A DNA stretch of 21,824 nucleotides from Hyphomicrobiales bacterium (lineage in GTDB: Bacteria > Pseudomonadota > Alphaproteobacteria > Rhizobiales > Aestuariivirgaceae), in NCBI GenBank assembly GCA_027067085.1, contig JAMOMM010000545.1:1-21824 (forward strand), written 5' to 3'. Made by a program: the position numbers and the translations under genes. The notes under the pieces are model-generated. The model made no database searches. It was given only the letters and a program-made list of their open reading frames with translations, and was not told the origin of the DNA. Positions 1 to 7,120 of this stretch are shown here, in pieces (position 1 is the first letter of the stretch; every line of letters starts with the position of its first letter).

Positions 1-174
1 GGATCGCAAAGCCCAGGACAAACCAACTTTGGCAATGTGTTCAAACCAAACAACCTAGAAGATGCTGCTGGATCCAAAAAGAAAGAGGAAAAACCAGTGG
101 GCGTAAACCCTGGTAAAGGTGCCTTTGGCAATATCTGGAAATCAGATAGCCTCAATAAAGTCGCTCCTAAATAA
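1..174 (+). CDS. C-terminal end of an unidentified protein (partial, 5' end outside window)
   Basis: An open frame runs from base 1 to a TAA at 172-174, giving the last 57 residues of a protein whose start lies left of the window. The tail is polar and low in complexity (Gly, Asn, Lys, Pro rich). It carries two related motifs, NFGNVFKPNNL near the start of the fragment and AFGNIWKSDSLNK at the end, separated by a charged KKKEEK stretch, so it looks like an internal repeat. A Rho-independent terminator follows 30 bases after the stop, which supports a real gene end. No family is recognised and no function is proposed. Confidence is for the coding call only. Confidence 0.6.
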   Translation, partial: GSQSPGQTNFGNVFKPNNLEDAAGSKKKEEKPVGVNPGKGAFGNIWKSDSLNKVAPK

Positions 175-203
175 AGCGGCTTTACATAGCAAGTTAATAA
201 TAG

Positions 204-237
204 CCCGACCCTCAAATATTTGTGGGTCGGGTTTTTT
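204..237 (+). terminator. Rho-independent terminator of the partial upstream gene
   Basis: An 8-bp perfect stem, CCCGACCC (204-211) with GGGTCGGG (224-231), encloses a 12-base AT-rich loop and is followed directly by six T residues (232-237). It lies 30 bases after the TAA of the upstream gene. In the minus direction the stem has no good T run, so it serves mainly the plus-strand gene. The rest of the 175-382 gap holds only a weak 5-bp inverted repeat at 305-320 downstream of the pit gene. Confidence 0.88.
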
Positions 238-382
238 ATGTGGTGTTGCCAAAAGTGTTGTGTGGGGTTTGTCGGTTAGGCTTTGGTTCTCTGATTGATC
301 GAAACACACGTGCGAGTGTGAAGGTGTGGTATCAAAGCAAATACTTGATGAAGAAACCCATAAGAACGCACTGGCATGATTA

Positions 383-1429
383 TTATTTAACAACCAAGCC
401 AAATACATTTTGCAAAAAGAACAACCCGATAAAACATATGATGCCTGCTGCGAATGGGGTTGCAACCCATCCCGCTACAATTTTTCCAAGTGTTGCCCAG
501 CGAATGCCAGATGTTCCTTGCAAGATTGATATGCCAACAATAGCACCAACAACAGCCTGCGAACTTGAAACGGGCACCAACGGGATGGTCGGCAATCCTT
601 GGCCAGCTAGCCAAGCCTCCAAGCCGCGAGAAGCAAACAAAAACAATACGATTGAATGAGACATAACTGCGATGAAAGCCGCTGTTGCAGATAACCGCCC
701 AAGGTTTCCGCCAACGGTCATCATCACGCCTTTAGAGTAGGTGAAAACACCAATCGCGATCGCAAGCCCGCCCATCAAGAACAATTGTTGGGTAGAGCTA
801 AACACCCATGTGCCAAAAACCAAATCAGGAAATGGTTTGGCTGGAATAAACACGCCAACAACGTTAGCAATATTATTAGCACCGAGCGAATAGGCTCCAA
901 AAGCGCCAGCCATAATTAGCCCTATACGGGTATAAGCATCAGCTCGGATTAAATGGACGGGGAATAATTTACTGTATAACTTTAAAGACTTAAAAAGAAT
1001 GACAGCGATGATAGCCGCCAAGACTGGGCACAAAACCCAAGTCAGTAGAATTTTGGTGAGGGTATTTGAATCAGTTGGATTACCAGAAAAAAAGTTCCAG
1101 CCAATGATGGCACCAACAATGGCTTGGCTTGTAGAAACTGGTAAGCCAGACTTGGTCATCGAGAACACGGCAGCAGCAGCAGCAAGGGCGGTCATAAAGG
1201 CCCCTGGAAGTGCTGAAATCGCGCCGAGCTTGCCCAATGTGTGAGAAGCACCTGCCCCTGAAATTAACGCACCAAGGATGACGAAAACTGAACAGATGAT
1301 TGCGGCAGTTCGGAACTTGACCATCTTTGTGCCAACGGCGGTCCCAAAGACATTTGCGGCATCATTTGCGCCTAACGCCCAGCCCAAAAACAGACCACTG
1401 GTTAGGAAAATAAGTACGAGCGGATCCAT
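383..1429 (-). CDS. pit: PiT-family inorganic phosphate transporter
   Basis: This is a 348-residue integral membrane protein of the PiT (PHO4, low-affinity phosphate:cation symport) family. Both halves of the internally duplicated PiT signature are visible: GANDAANVFG at residues 20-29 and GANNIANVVG at 183-192. The paired re-entrant-loop motifs GLPVSTSQAIVGAIIG (95-110) and VPVSSSQAVVGAIVG (285-299) are also present. Length suits the short bacterial form without a long central loop. It begins 5 bases after the DUF47 stop and is surely translated with it, as in the pap-pit pair of S. meliloti. It is the last gene of the run that begins with phnW. PiT proteins normally import Pi in symport; a role in releasing Pi produced by phosphonate breakdown is only a possibility. 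Confidence 0.95.
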   Translation of the reverse strand: MDPLVLIFLTSGLFLGWALGANDAANVFGTAVGTKMVKFRTAAIICSVFVILGALISGAGASHTLGKLGAISALPGAFMTALAAAAAVFSMTKSGLPVSTSQAIVGAIIGWNFFSGNPTDSNTLTKILLTWVLCPVLAAIIAVILFKSLKLYSKLFPVHLIRADAYTRIGLIMAGAFGAYSLGANNIANVVGVFIPAKPFPDLVFGTWVFSSTQQLFLMGGLAIAIGVFTYSKGVMMTVGGNLGRLSATAAFIAVMSHSIVLFLFASRGLEAWLAGQGLPTIPLVPVSSSQAVVGAIVGISILQGTSGIRWATLGKIVAGWVATPFAAGIICFIGLFFLQNVFGLVVK

Positions 1430-1434
1430 GTTGA

Positions 1435-2091
1435 TTAAACAGTTCGTTTGATTGAATAGATCGCTAGGCGGTCGGCAATGTCTTCTGCCAAATCGGCAAC
1501 CCCATCAATTTGTTCTACGAACTCTCGTAAGTGGAGTTTGCGAGGGAGTTCTAAATCTGAATCAAAAATAGCACGCTTTAGAGTCGTGCTAATCATGTCG
1601 GCTTCTTTTTCATAAAGTTGCACTTTGTGGTTATAGGCTTGCACATCGTGCGGGCTGCGAAAAAAAGCCCGTGCGCCTAAGCATAATTCATCAGAAGCTT
1701 TGACCACCATGCTGGTTAGTTTTTTATAACCATGGCGGAATTCTTCAGGGATGTCAGGTTTTTCAATTGAAAACGCCCACAATGACCCTTCAAACTTAGT
1801 CAATAACTGATCCGCCGTTTCAATCAGGCCCAACACATCGCCGCGTGAATCTGGAATAAGTGTATTCGTATAAAGTTGGTTTTCGATACTGCGGCGAAGG
1901 TGATCGGCTTCGGTTTCTAAATTTGTTACCCGGGTTAAGCGCTCTTCAAATTCTTCGTTTGCGCCTTCCTTTAAATATACTCGAACAGCTAATCTATAAA
2001 CGACAGACGACTCAGAAATTTTGTCAAAGAAACTATCAATTTGCTGTTCAAGGTGTTTTGTTCGTCCGAACAAATTTAACGAGGGAGCCAT
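1435..2091 (-). CDS. DUF47 / PhoU-like phosphate transport accessory protein (Pap-like)
   Basis: This is a soluble all-helical protein of the DUF47 family, distant kin of PhoU, normally encoded directly before a PiT transporter and thought to control or assist it. Acidic PhoU-like metal-binding patterns are visible: NLETEADHLRR, LIETADQLL, YEKEADMIS and a C-terminal DGVADLAEDIADRL. The longest frame starts with ATG at 2097, but an AGG on the minus strand (2099-2101) sits only 1 base before that codon and 7 bases before the ATG at 2091. I therefore prefer 2091, giving 218 residues beginning MAPSLNLFGR. A 91-base gap separates the 2097 start from the phnY stop; it contains a palindrome and a Pho-box-like site, so this gene pair may have its own promoter besides read-through from phn. 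Confidence 0.9.
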   Translation of the reverse strand: MAPSLNLFGRTKHLEQQIDSFFDKISESSVVYRLAVRVYLKEGANEEFEERLTRVTNLETEADHLRRSIENQLYTNTLIPDSRGDVLGLIETADQLLTKFEGSLWAFSIEKPDIPEEFRHGYKKLTSMVVKASDELCLGARAFFRSPHDVQAYNHKVQLYEKEADMISTTLKRAIFDSDLELPRKLHLREFVEQIDGVADLAEDIADRLAIYSIKRTV

Positions 2092-2137
2092 GTACATGCC
2101 TGTTTTTTATTACAATATATTTTGCTTATCGCTATGT

Positions 2138-2152
2138 AATGATACTATCATT
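2138..2152. promoter_or_regulatory. Perfect 15-bp palindrome between phnY and the DUF47 gene
   Basis: AATGATA (2138-2144), a single C, and TATCATT (2146-2152) form a perfect inverted repeat 40-50 bases upstream of the DUF47 start. It is too AT-rich and short-looped for a terminator and has no T run. An operator half-site pair or a chance palindrome overlapping a promoter are the likely explanations. Confidence 0.35.
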
Positions 2153-2163
2153 GCGGTCGACAG

Positions 2164-2181
2164 TTGTAAAATATATGACAC
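2164..2181 (-). promoter_or_regulatory. Pho-box-like site upstream of DUF47-pit (weak)
   Basis: On the minus strand 2181-2164 reads GTGTCATATATTTTACAA. Compared with the classical PhoB box (two CTGTCAT repeats spaced by 4), the first repeat and AT spacer match well (GTGTCAT, ATAT) and the second is degenerate (TTTACAA); about 12 of 18 positions agree. It lies about 70-90 bases upstream of the DUF47 start. PhoB control of pap-pit is established in S. meliloti, which makes the site plausible, but the match is weak. Confidence 0.3.
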
Positions 2182-2188
2182 TTTGCTG

Positions 2189-3622
2189 TCAAGTAGGCCA
2201 AGGCAAAGAATAGGTTTTAATCGTTGTAAAGAACTTCATGGCCTCCAAAACCCCTTCCTTAATACCATTGCCAGAATCTTTGATCCCACCAAATGGAGAC
2301 ATTTCAATTCTGTAACCTGGTGCTTCCCAAATATTCACAGTGCCCACATCTAATCCCTCGATAAACGCTGTGATTCGCGAAAGGTCGTTGGTGCAAACAC
2401 CAGCTGATAATCCAAAAGCGGTTGAGTTAGAAATTGCCATCACCTCTTCATCATTATCAGGGACACGGATTATAGGAATAATGGGACCAAAAGTTTCCTC
2501 AAGCACAAGTTCACTTTCATGGGGAACATGGTCAACAACGATCGGCGGTAACAAAGCACCTTGACGTTTTGGATGATATAGGATTTTGGCCCCATCTTTT
2601 GCCGCTTGCAAAACGCGATTCTCAAAAACTTCTGCGGCCTGCTCATGGACAACGCAGCCAAGTTGCGTATCTGGATCCATCGGATCGCCAAACTTTATTT
2701 GCTTTGCCTTTTCTAAAATTAAAGGCACAACTTTATCAGCAATACTCTCTTGAATAAGAATGCGTTTTACAGCAGTGCAACGTTGGCCAGAATTTCCCGT
2801 GGCACCAGCAACAGCAATGCTGGCTGCTTTGTCCAAATCCTCATCAGAAATATCATTGAGAATAATCAGTGGATCATTGCCGCCCAATTCAAGGGCGCTG
2901 CGTTTATAACCCGCTTTATCGGCAATCATTTTGCCAACAGGGACACCACCAGTAAACGTTATAATGTCAGCGTTTTTATTGGTAATCATCTCTTCGCCAA
3001 TATCTTGTGGCCAACCCGTTACAATTTGGAACATTTCAACGGGCAAACCTGCCTCATACAAAATGTCAGCTAAGGTGATGGCGGTAAGCGGGGTTAGTTC
3101 GGTGGGCTTACAAACCATGCAATTGTTGGTGGCAATGGACGGTGCAATTTTATGTGCGACCATGTTGAGGGGATGATTAAACGGTGTAATGGCTGAGATC
3201 GTACCAACAGGCTCGCGTTTGGTATAAATTTTCCGCGCTTTGCCGTGCGGGGTTAAATCGCAAGAAAAAATTTGTCCATCATCAAGAATAGTCAATTGGC
3301 CCGCAAGGGTGAAAACATCATAGGCACGGCCCGTTTCGTACAAAGCATGTTGCTGGCAAATGCCCAGTTCAAGAGTCAAAACTTTAGCAATTTCTTCGCG
3401 CCGTTCTTGAATGATTTCAGCGGTTTTTAATAAGATTTGTTGGCGTTCATAACGGGTCAGTTTTGGTTTGTATTCAGCCGCAATCTTAAATGCCTTTTTG
3501 GCGTGTTCTGCATTGCCCGCTGGCACGGTGCCGATCACTTCATTTGTATAAGGGTATCTAACTTTAATCACTTGTTTGGTGAAAACTTTCTCGCCACCAA
3601 TGCGCATAGCTTCATTTATCAT
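2189..3622 (-). CDS. phnY: Phosphonoacetaldehyde dehydrogenase
   Basis: This is a 477-residue NAD-dependent aldehyde dehydrogenase. Visible family features are the catalytic Cys282 in GNSGQRCTAV, the general-base Glu245 in LELGGND, the active-site Asn149 in TPFNHPLN, and the cofactor-binding TGGVPVG segment near 224-230. The fold alone would allow many aldehyde substrates. The phosphonoacetaldehyde assignment rests on position: it starts 12 bases after phnA and shares a transcription unit with phnW, the PhnW-PhnY-PhnA arrangement known from S. meliloti. In that route PhnY oxidises phosphonoacetaldehyde, made by PhnW, to phosphonoacetate, the substrate of PhnA. The start ATG at 3622 is kept; a minus-strand GGAAA element lies just upstream at about 3629-3633. 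Confidence 0.93.
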   Translation of the reverse strand: MINEAMRIGGEKVFTKQVIKVRYPYTNEVIGTVPAGNAEHAKKAFKIAAEYKPKLTRYERQQILLKTAEIIQERREEIAKVLTLELGICQQHALYETGRAYDVFTLAGQLTILDDGQIFSCDLTPHGKARKIYTKREPVGTISAITPFNHPLNMVAHKIAPSIATNNCMVCKPTELTPLTAITLADILYEAGLPVEMFQIVTGWPQDIGEEMITNKNADIITFTGGVPVGKMIADKAGYKRSALELGGNDPLIILNDISDEDLDKAASIAVAGATGNSGQRCTAVKRILIQESIADKVVPLILEKAKQIKFGDPMDPDTQLGCVVHEQAAEVFENRVLQAAKDGAKILYHPKRQGALLPPIVVDHVPHESELVLEETFGPIIPIIRVPDNDEEVMAISNSTAFGLSAGVCTNDLSRITAFIEGLDVGTVNIWEAPGYRIEMSPFGGIKDSGNGIKEGVLEAMKFFTTIKTYSLPWPT

Positions 3623-3634
3623 GGGGTGTTTCCT

Positions 3635-4876
3635 TTATACAAAACAGTTGCAGCCAACAAAAAACGCATCAAAATTGCGCAAGTCTTTGGGAAGATTCCT
3701 CAACTTTGCATTGGTAATAAATGGGACGGATTGTTCGCTAATCCCGCCATGTGAGCGAAGAGGGACTTTAAGGCCAGATAGGTCATGTTTATCTGCCGAA
3801 GTGCCTAAAACCTTGGTGTGGTTTGGGCCGCCCGAAACAACAATAAGATCGCCAGTTCGATCGTTTGGCAGCTCAAAATATTTGCAGCCTTCTTTGTTGG
3901 TCATGCAAACATCGATGCCTTCAAGGGCTTTAATTCTCTCACACATTTTTTGTGCATCAATATCTTGTGGTAGATAAATTGTTGCAAACGAACCAAGCGC
4001 CCCGTGGTGCACAACATAAGGATCGGTAATGGGAAGAATGACTGTTGCCGCATCTTTGCCGAGCCATTCATCCATCTTGTCTTGCAAGTACAATACATCG
4101 GGCGAACCATCGGCCAGGTGTTTGTCTTTCATGCCATGGTCGGCTGTTAAGACAATGCGCGCGCCTGCTTCATCAAGCTCGCCCAAATACTTATCCATCA
4201 TTGCGTAAAAGGAGTTTGCGCCTTCAGAGCCAGGTGCAAATTTATGCTGAACATAATCCGTTGTCGATAAGTACATCAAGTCAGGCCTCATACTGGCCAT
4301 CAACTTTACACCAGCAGCAAATACAAACTCAGATAGTTCTGCTGAATATACCGCAGGCACGTCCATGCCCACGAAATCATTTGCGTTTTCGATGCCGTGG
4401 TTGGCCAATGTACAAAGGTCAGACTTTTCAGCCGAAAAACTAACGGCAGTGCCGTCGAACTTTAATCCCTTGCCAAGTAAAAGCCGCAATTTATCCTTTG
4501 CCGTTACAACAACAATTTTTGCACCCTCATTTTGAAACTTAGCGAAAATGGTAGGAGCCCGTAAAAATTTGGGATCGTTCATCATCACTTCTTTATTGGT
4601 GTCTGGGTCGATGAGGTAGTTGCCACAAATGCCATGAACTTCTGGTGGGCGGCCCGTAACAATTGATAAATTGTTAGGATTGGTAAACGAAGGCACCACG
4701 CTTTTGGCCATGCCTGTTTGGCCTTTCGCAATAATTTTTTTCAGATTTGGCATCAGGCCTTTTTCCATTGCGCGGTCTGTGTAGTCCACTTCTGAACCAT
4801 CGCAACAAATGACGACAACAGGTTGGCTGGGCCAAGCATAAGACCTATCATTCACGGCAACTGATTTGATTGTCAT
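3635..4876 (-). CDS. phnA: Phosphonoacetate hydrolase
   Basis: This is a 413-residue alkaline-phosphatase-superfamily hydrolase that splits the C-P bond of phosphonoacetate to acetate and phosphate using two Zn ions. The expected ligand and nucleophile set is in place and in order: Asp26 in ICCDGSEVDY, nucleophile Thr65 in PSFTNPNN, Asp207 and His211 in TTDYVQH, Asp246-His247 in LTADHGM, and His376 in RSHGG. These lie within a few residues of the positions known for S. meliloti PhnA. The length is normal. It sits 39 bases after phnW and 12 bases before phnY, so the three enzymes form one operon. This gene marks the pathway as the hydrolytic PhnWYA route rather than PhnWX or C-P lyase, neither of which is seen here. 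Confidence 0.95.
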   Translation of the reverse strand: MTIKSVAVNDRSYAWPSQPVVVICCDGSEVDYTDRAMEKGLMPNLKKIIAKGQTGMAKSVVPSFTNPNNLSIVTGRPPEVHGICGNYLIDPDTNKEVMMNDPKFLRAPTIFAKFQNEGAKIVVVTAKDKLRLLLGKGLKFDGTAVSFSAEKSDLCTLANHGIENANDFVGMDVPAVYSAELSEFVFAAGVKLMASMRPDLMYLSTTDYVQHKFAPGSEGANSFYAMMDKYLGELDEAGARIVLTADHGMKDKHLADGSPDVLYLQDKMDEWLGKDAATVILPITDPYVVHHGALGSFATIYLPQDIDAQKMCERIKALEGIDVCMTNKEGCKYFELPNDRTGDLIVVSGGPNHTKVLGTSADKHDLSGLKVPLRSHGGISEQSVPFITNAKLRNLPKDLRNFDAFFVGCNCFV

Positions 4877-4915
4877 GCTAAAAATTCCATTCCTAAAGGT
4901 GAGGGTTAAGTAAGG

Positions 4916-6085
4916 TTAGGGGAGCGGGCTATCGACACCCATTTCGTCAAGGATTATTTCAATGGCAGCAATAAGCTGGGTGAACACGGCGCTATCCAAC
5001 TTGCCAATGGTTCCAATGCGAAAGCTGTCGCGCTTGGTCAGTTTGCCTGGATAAATGGCAAAGCCATGCCGACGAAGCCCGTCATAGAACGTATCAAAAT
5101 CAAAATTTGAATGAGCAGGTGATAAAAATGTCTGAATGATTGGGCCAGACACATTGTCGTCGAGCAAGGTAACAAAACCTAATTTGCGCATCGCAGTCAG
5201 AAGGGTGTCGCAGTTCTTTTGATAGCGCTTGCCACGCGCTACAACGCCGCCTTCTTTGGCATGTTCGCGCAGTGCTTGATGGAATGCCACCAAGGCGTGA
5301 GTAGGTGGGGTAAAACGAAACTGCGCGGTTTTTTCCATCGCAGCCCATTGGTCATAAAGGTCTAAAGAAACCGAATGTGCTTTTCCTTTTGACTTCTCCA
5401 AAAGTTCGCGACTGCAAATCACATAACCAAATCCGGGAACCCCTTCAATGCACTTGTTAGCCGACGACACCATAATGTCGATGCCGTATTCTTTCATGTT
5501 TAGTTCTAGCGCGCCGAACGAACTCATCGCATCGACGTAAACCGTTTTACCGTGGGATTTGCAAGTCTGGCATAGCTCTTTTAAAGGGTTGATAACCCCC
5601 GTTGTTGTTTCGCAATGAACAATGAAAACCACTTCAATATCGAGGTCAGCTTTAAGTGCTGCTTCAACTTTTGCCGTGTCTACAGGTGTTTCCTCATCAA
5701 ATTCCAGTGTCGTAACAGGGCGGTTAATGTGTTGGAGAATTTTAACCGCGCGATGACCATAAGCACCGTTAATAACAACGAGGGTTTTCTTTGTGCGCCC
5801 TTTAGGACAAAAGGCACCAAGGCCTGCTTCAATGGCAAATGTGCCAGAGCCTTGCATCAACACGCACTCATAATCATCGCCAGCACCCGACATTGTGACG
5901 AGCTGAGAGCGAATATCGCCAACCAATTGACGAAACTCAATATCGCGCGATCCCCAATCAGCCAACATAGCAAGCTTCACACTTGATGATGTTGTAAGAG
6001 GTCCAGGGGTTAGAAGATAAGGCATGTCTTCTTGGCCTTCTGGCCCGTTGAATGAAACGTTACTAGTTGCCTTTGGTGATGACAT
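4916..6085 (-). CDS. phnW: 2-aminoethylphosphonate--pyruvate aminotransferase
   Basis: This 389-residue PLP-dependent class V aminotransferase moves the amino group of 2-aminoethylphosphonate to pyruvate, giving phosphonoacetaldehyde and alanine. The family opening LLTPGPLTTS is at residues 24-33, the substrate-binding MQGSGTFAIEAGLG at 77-90, Asp185 in YVDAMSSFG stacks on PLP, and the Schiff-base Lys211 is in SSANKCIEGVPGFG. The C-terminal YPGKLTKRDSFRIGTIG is typical. The protein has about 20 residues more at the N terminus than enteric PhnW. An internal ATG at Met21 exists, but the upstream start is preceded by a clear AGGA (minus strand, 6093-6096) at good spacing, so I keep 6085. It is the first gene of the phn operon and diverges from a LysR regulator. 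Confidence 0.96.
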   Translation of the reverse strand: MSSPKATSNVSFNGPEGQEDMPYLLTPGPLTTSSSVKLAMLADWGSRDIEFRQLVGDIRSQLVTMSGAGDDYECVLMQGSGTFAIEAGLGAFCPKGRTKKTLVVINGAYGHRAVKILQHINRPVTTLEFDEETPVDTAKVEAALKADLDIEVVFIVHCETTTGVINPLKELCQTCKSHGKTVYVDAMSSFGALELNMKEYGIDIMVSSANKCIEGVPGFGYVICSRELLEKSKGKAHSVSLDLYDQWAAMEKTAQFRFTPPTHALVAFHQALREHAKEGGVVARGKRYQKNCDTLLTAMRKLGFVTLLDDNVSGPIIQTFLSPAHSNFDFDTFYDGLRRHGFAIYPGKLTKRDSFRIGTIGKLDSAVFTQLIAAIEIILDEMGVDSPLP

Positions 6086-6114
6086 AGCGTTTTCCTGAAG
6101 ATAGATTTGTGAAT

Positions 6115-6143
6115 AGATTAAAAATCAACCCGCTATAAGTCAA
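6115..6143 (-). promoter_or_regulatory. Candidate sigma-70 promoter for phnW
   Basis: On the minus strand TTGACT (6143-6138) and TAATCT (6120-6115) are separated by exactly 17 bases. The -35 is one base off consensus and the -10 is poor, as expected for an activator-dependent promoter. The implied start of transcription is near 6108, about 22 bases before the ATG. An imperfect dyad, 6135-6158, overlaps the -35 and could be the regulator's activation subsite. Confidence 0.45.
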
Positions 6144-6165
6144 ATCGATTGATTTTATCGTTGAT

Positions 6166-6180
6166 ATAAGCTTTTCTTAT
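6166..6180. promoter_or_regulatory. Candidate LysR-type regulator box (T-N11-A) between phnW and its regulator
   Basis: ATAAG (6166-6170), CTTTT, CTTAT (6176-6180) is a perfect 5-bp dyad that fits the LTTR rule T-N11-A. Its centre, 6173, is about 65 bases upstream of the transcription start inferred for phnW, the classic recognition-site position for LysR activators. It also lies just upstream of the regulator's own ribosome binding site, which would allow autorepression. Operator function is inferred from sequence and position only. Confidence 0.5.
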
Positions 6181-6209
6181 GTTGAGTTAGTTCACATTTT
6201 GGAGATTAT

Positions 6210-7079
6210 ATGCGGTTTTCTCAACTAAAAACATTCCATGCAGTCGCGCGCTGGGGCGGGTTTTCCAATGCGGCAGAAAAACTCAATATAAGCCAACCAG
6301 CTGTTTCAGATCACATTAAAAATTTGGAAGAAAATTATGGGCTGCAACTGTTGGTCCGTAACAGCAAAAAAGTCCAGCTGACGGAAATTGGCCGAAAGCT
6401 ATATGTGCTTGCCGAAAAAATGCTCGAAGCAGAACTCGCGGCGAAAGATTTGCTAAAACGGGCCAGTGATTTGAAGGAAGGCTACTTAACGATCGGTGCT
6501 GATGCTGCTGTACACATATTGCCAGTTCTTTCAAAATTCCGCACAAAGTATCCAAATGTGAAACTGTCAGTGACCACGGGCAATTCAAAGAGTCTGATCG
6601 CAAAGCTCGAACGATTAGAAATTGACTTTGCTGTTGTTGCTACGGATCCATCATCTAAAAGTTTTGTTTCCAGCTTACTCAGTCAAAATAAACTGGTTGC
6701 AATTTGTTCGAAAGAAAATGCCTTAGCAAAACAGGGTTCTGTTAGTTTAGATCAACTCATCCAAAGCCCATTGGTGCTGCGCGAGAAGGGTTCTCATACC
6801 AGAACAATTTTCGACAAGGCATCGCATAAAAGCAAACAATCGATCGTTGGTTTTATTGAAGTGGAAGGCCGCGAAGCGGTGCGTGAGGCCGTTGCTGCAG
6901 GATTGGGGATTGGCATGGTTTCTACTGCTGAAGTTGTTGACGACCCGCGTTTGCAAGTAATTGAAATCAACGACCTGCATGAAAAAATGAATGAATGGAT
7001 TGTTTGCCTAAAGTCGCGAACCAACTTGCATTTAATGTCAGCTTTGCTGGAGATGGTGGAAGAGACAGAAAAACCCTAA
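6210..7079 (+). CDS. LysR-family transcriptional regulator, probable regulator of phnWAY
   Basis: This is a 289-residue LTTR. Residues 1-60 hold the winged helix-turn-helix (FSQLKTFHAVARWGGFSNAAEKLNISQPAVSDHIKNLE), followed by a linker helix to about residue 88. A periplasmic-binding-protein-like effector domain runs from about residue 92 (YLTIGADAAVHILPVLSKF), with the usual GREAVREAVAAGLGIGMVS late segment. The ATG at 6210 is preceded by a strong GGAG at 6201-6204. It diverges from phnW across 124 bases containing an LTTR-type box, so control of the phn operon is very likely, with an aminophosphonate or pathway intermediate as inducer (inference). A hairpin overlaps its stop codon and may separate it from the cyclase gene downstream. 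Confidence 0.93.
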   Translation: MRFSQLKTFHAVARWGGFSNAAEKLNISQPAVSDHIKNLEENYGLQLLVRNSKKVQLTEIGRKLYVLAEKMLEAELAAKDLLKRASDLKEGYLTIGADAAVHILPVLSKFRTKYPNVKLSVTTGNSKSLIAKLERLEIDFAVVATDPSSKSFVSSLLSQNKLVAICSKENALAKQGSVSLDQLIQSPLVLREKGSHTRTIFDKASHKSKQSIVGFIEVEGREAVREAVAAGLGIGMVSTAEVVDDPRLQVIEINDLHEKMNEWIVCLKSRTNLHLMSALLEMVEETEKP

Positions 7080-7102
7080 ACACGTCAGGTCCGTGTTTTA
7101 TT
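7078..7102 (+). terminator. Hairpin at the lysR stop codon, possible weak terminator
   Basis: AAACACG (7078-7084) pairs with CGTGTTT (7092-7098) around a 7-base loop and is followed by TATT. The left arm begins within the TAA stop of the regulator gene. The stem is 7 bp and the T tract is short and interrupted, so termination may be partial. Confidence 0.45.
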
Positions 7103-7120
7103 CAATCAATTTAATTTGTT

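Noticed and set aside
305..320. CACAC-N6-GTGTG inverted repeat downstream of pit as a terminator
   Set aside because: The stem is only 5 bp and on the minus strand is followed by TTTC rather than a T run; too weak to call.
222..659. 145-codon plus-strand open frame overlapping the pit 3' end
   Set aside because: It overlaps the conserved PiT C-terminal half, starts inside the loop/stem of a terminator, and its composition is that of an antisense shadow.
4045..4443. 132-codon plus-strand open frame opposite phnA
   Set aside because: It lies wholly inside phnA, whose catalytic residues are all present; the antisense frame has no recognisable family and no independent support.
3635..6085. C-P lyase or PhnX phosphonatase pathway
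   Set aside because: None of the C-P lyase genes (phnGHIJKL) nor a HAD-type PhnX is present; the alkaline-phosphatase-fold PhnA with its full metal site defines the hydrolytic phosphonoacetate route.
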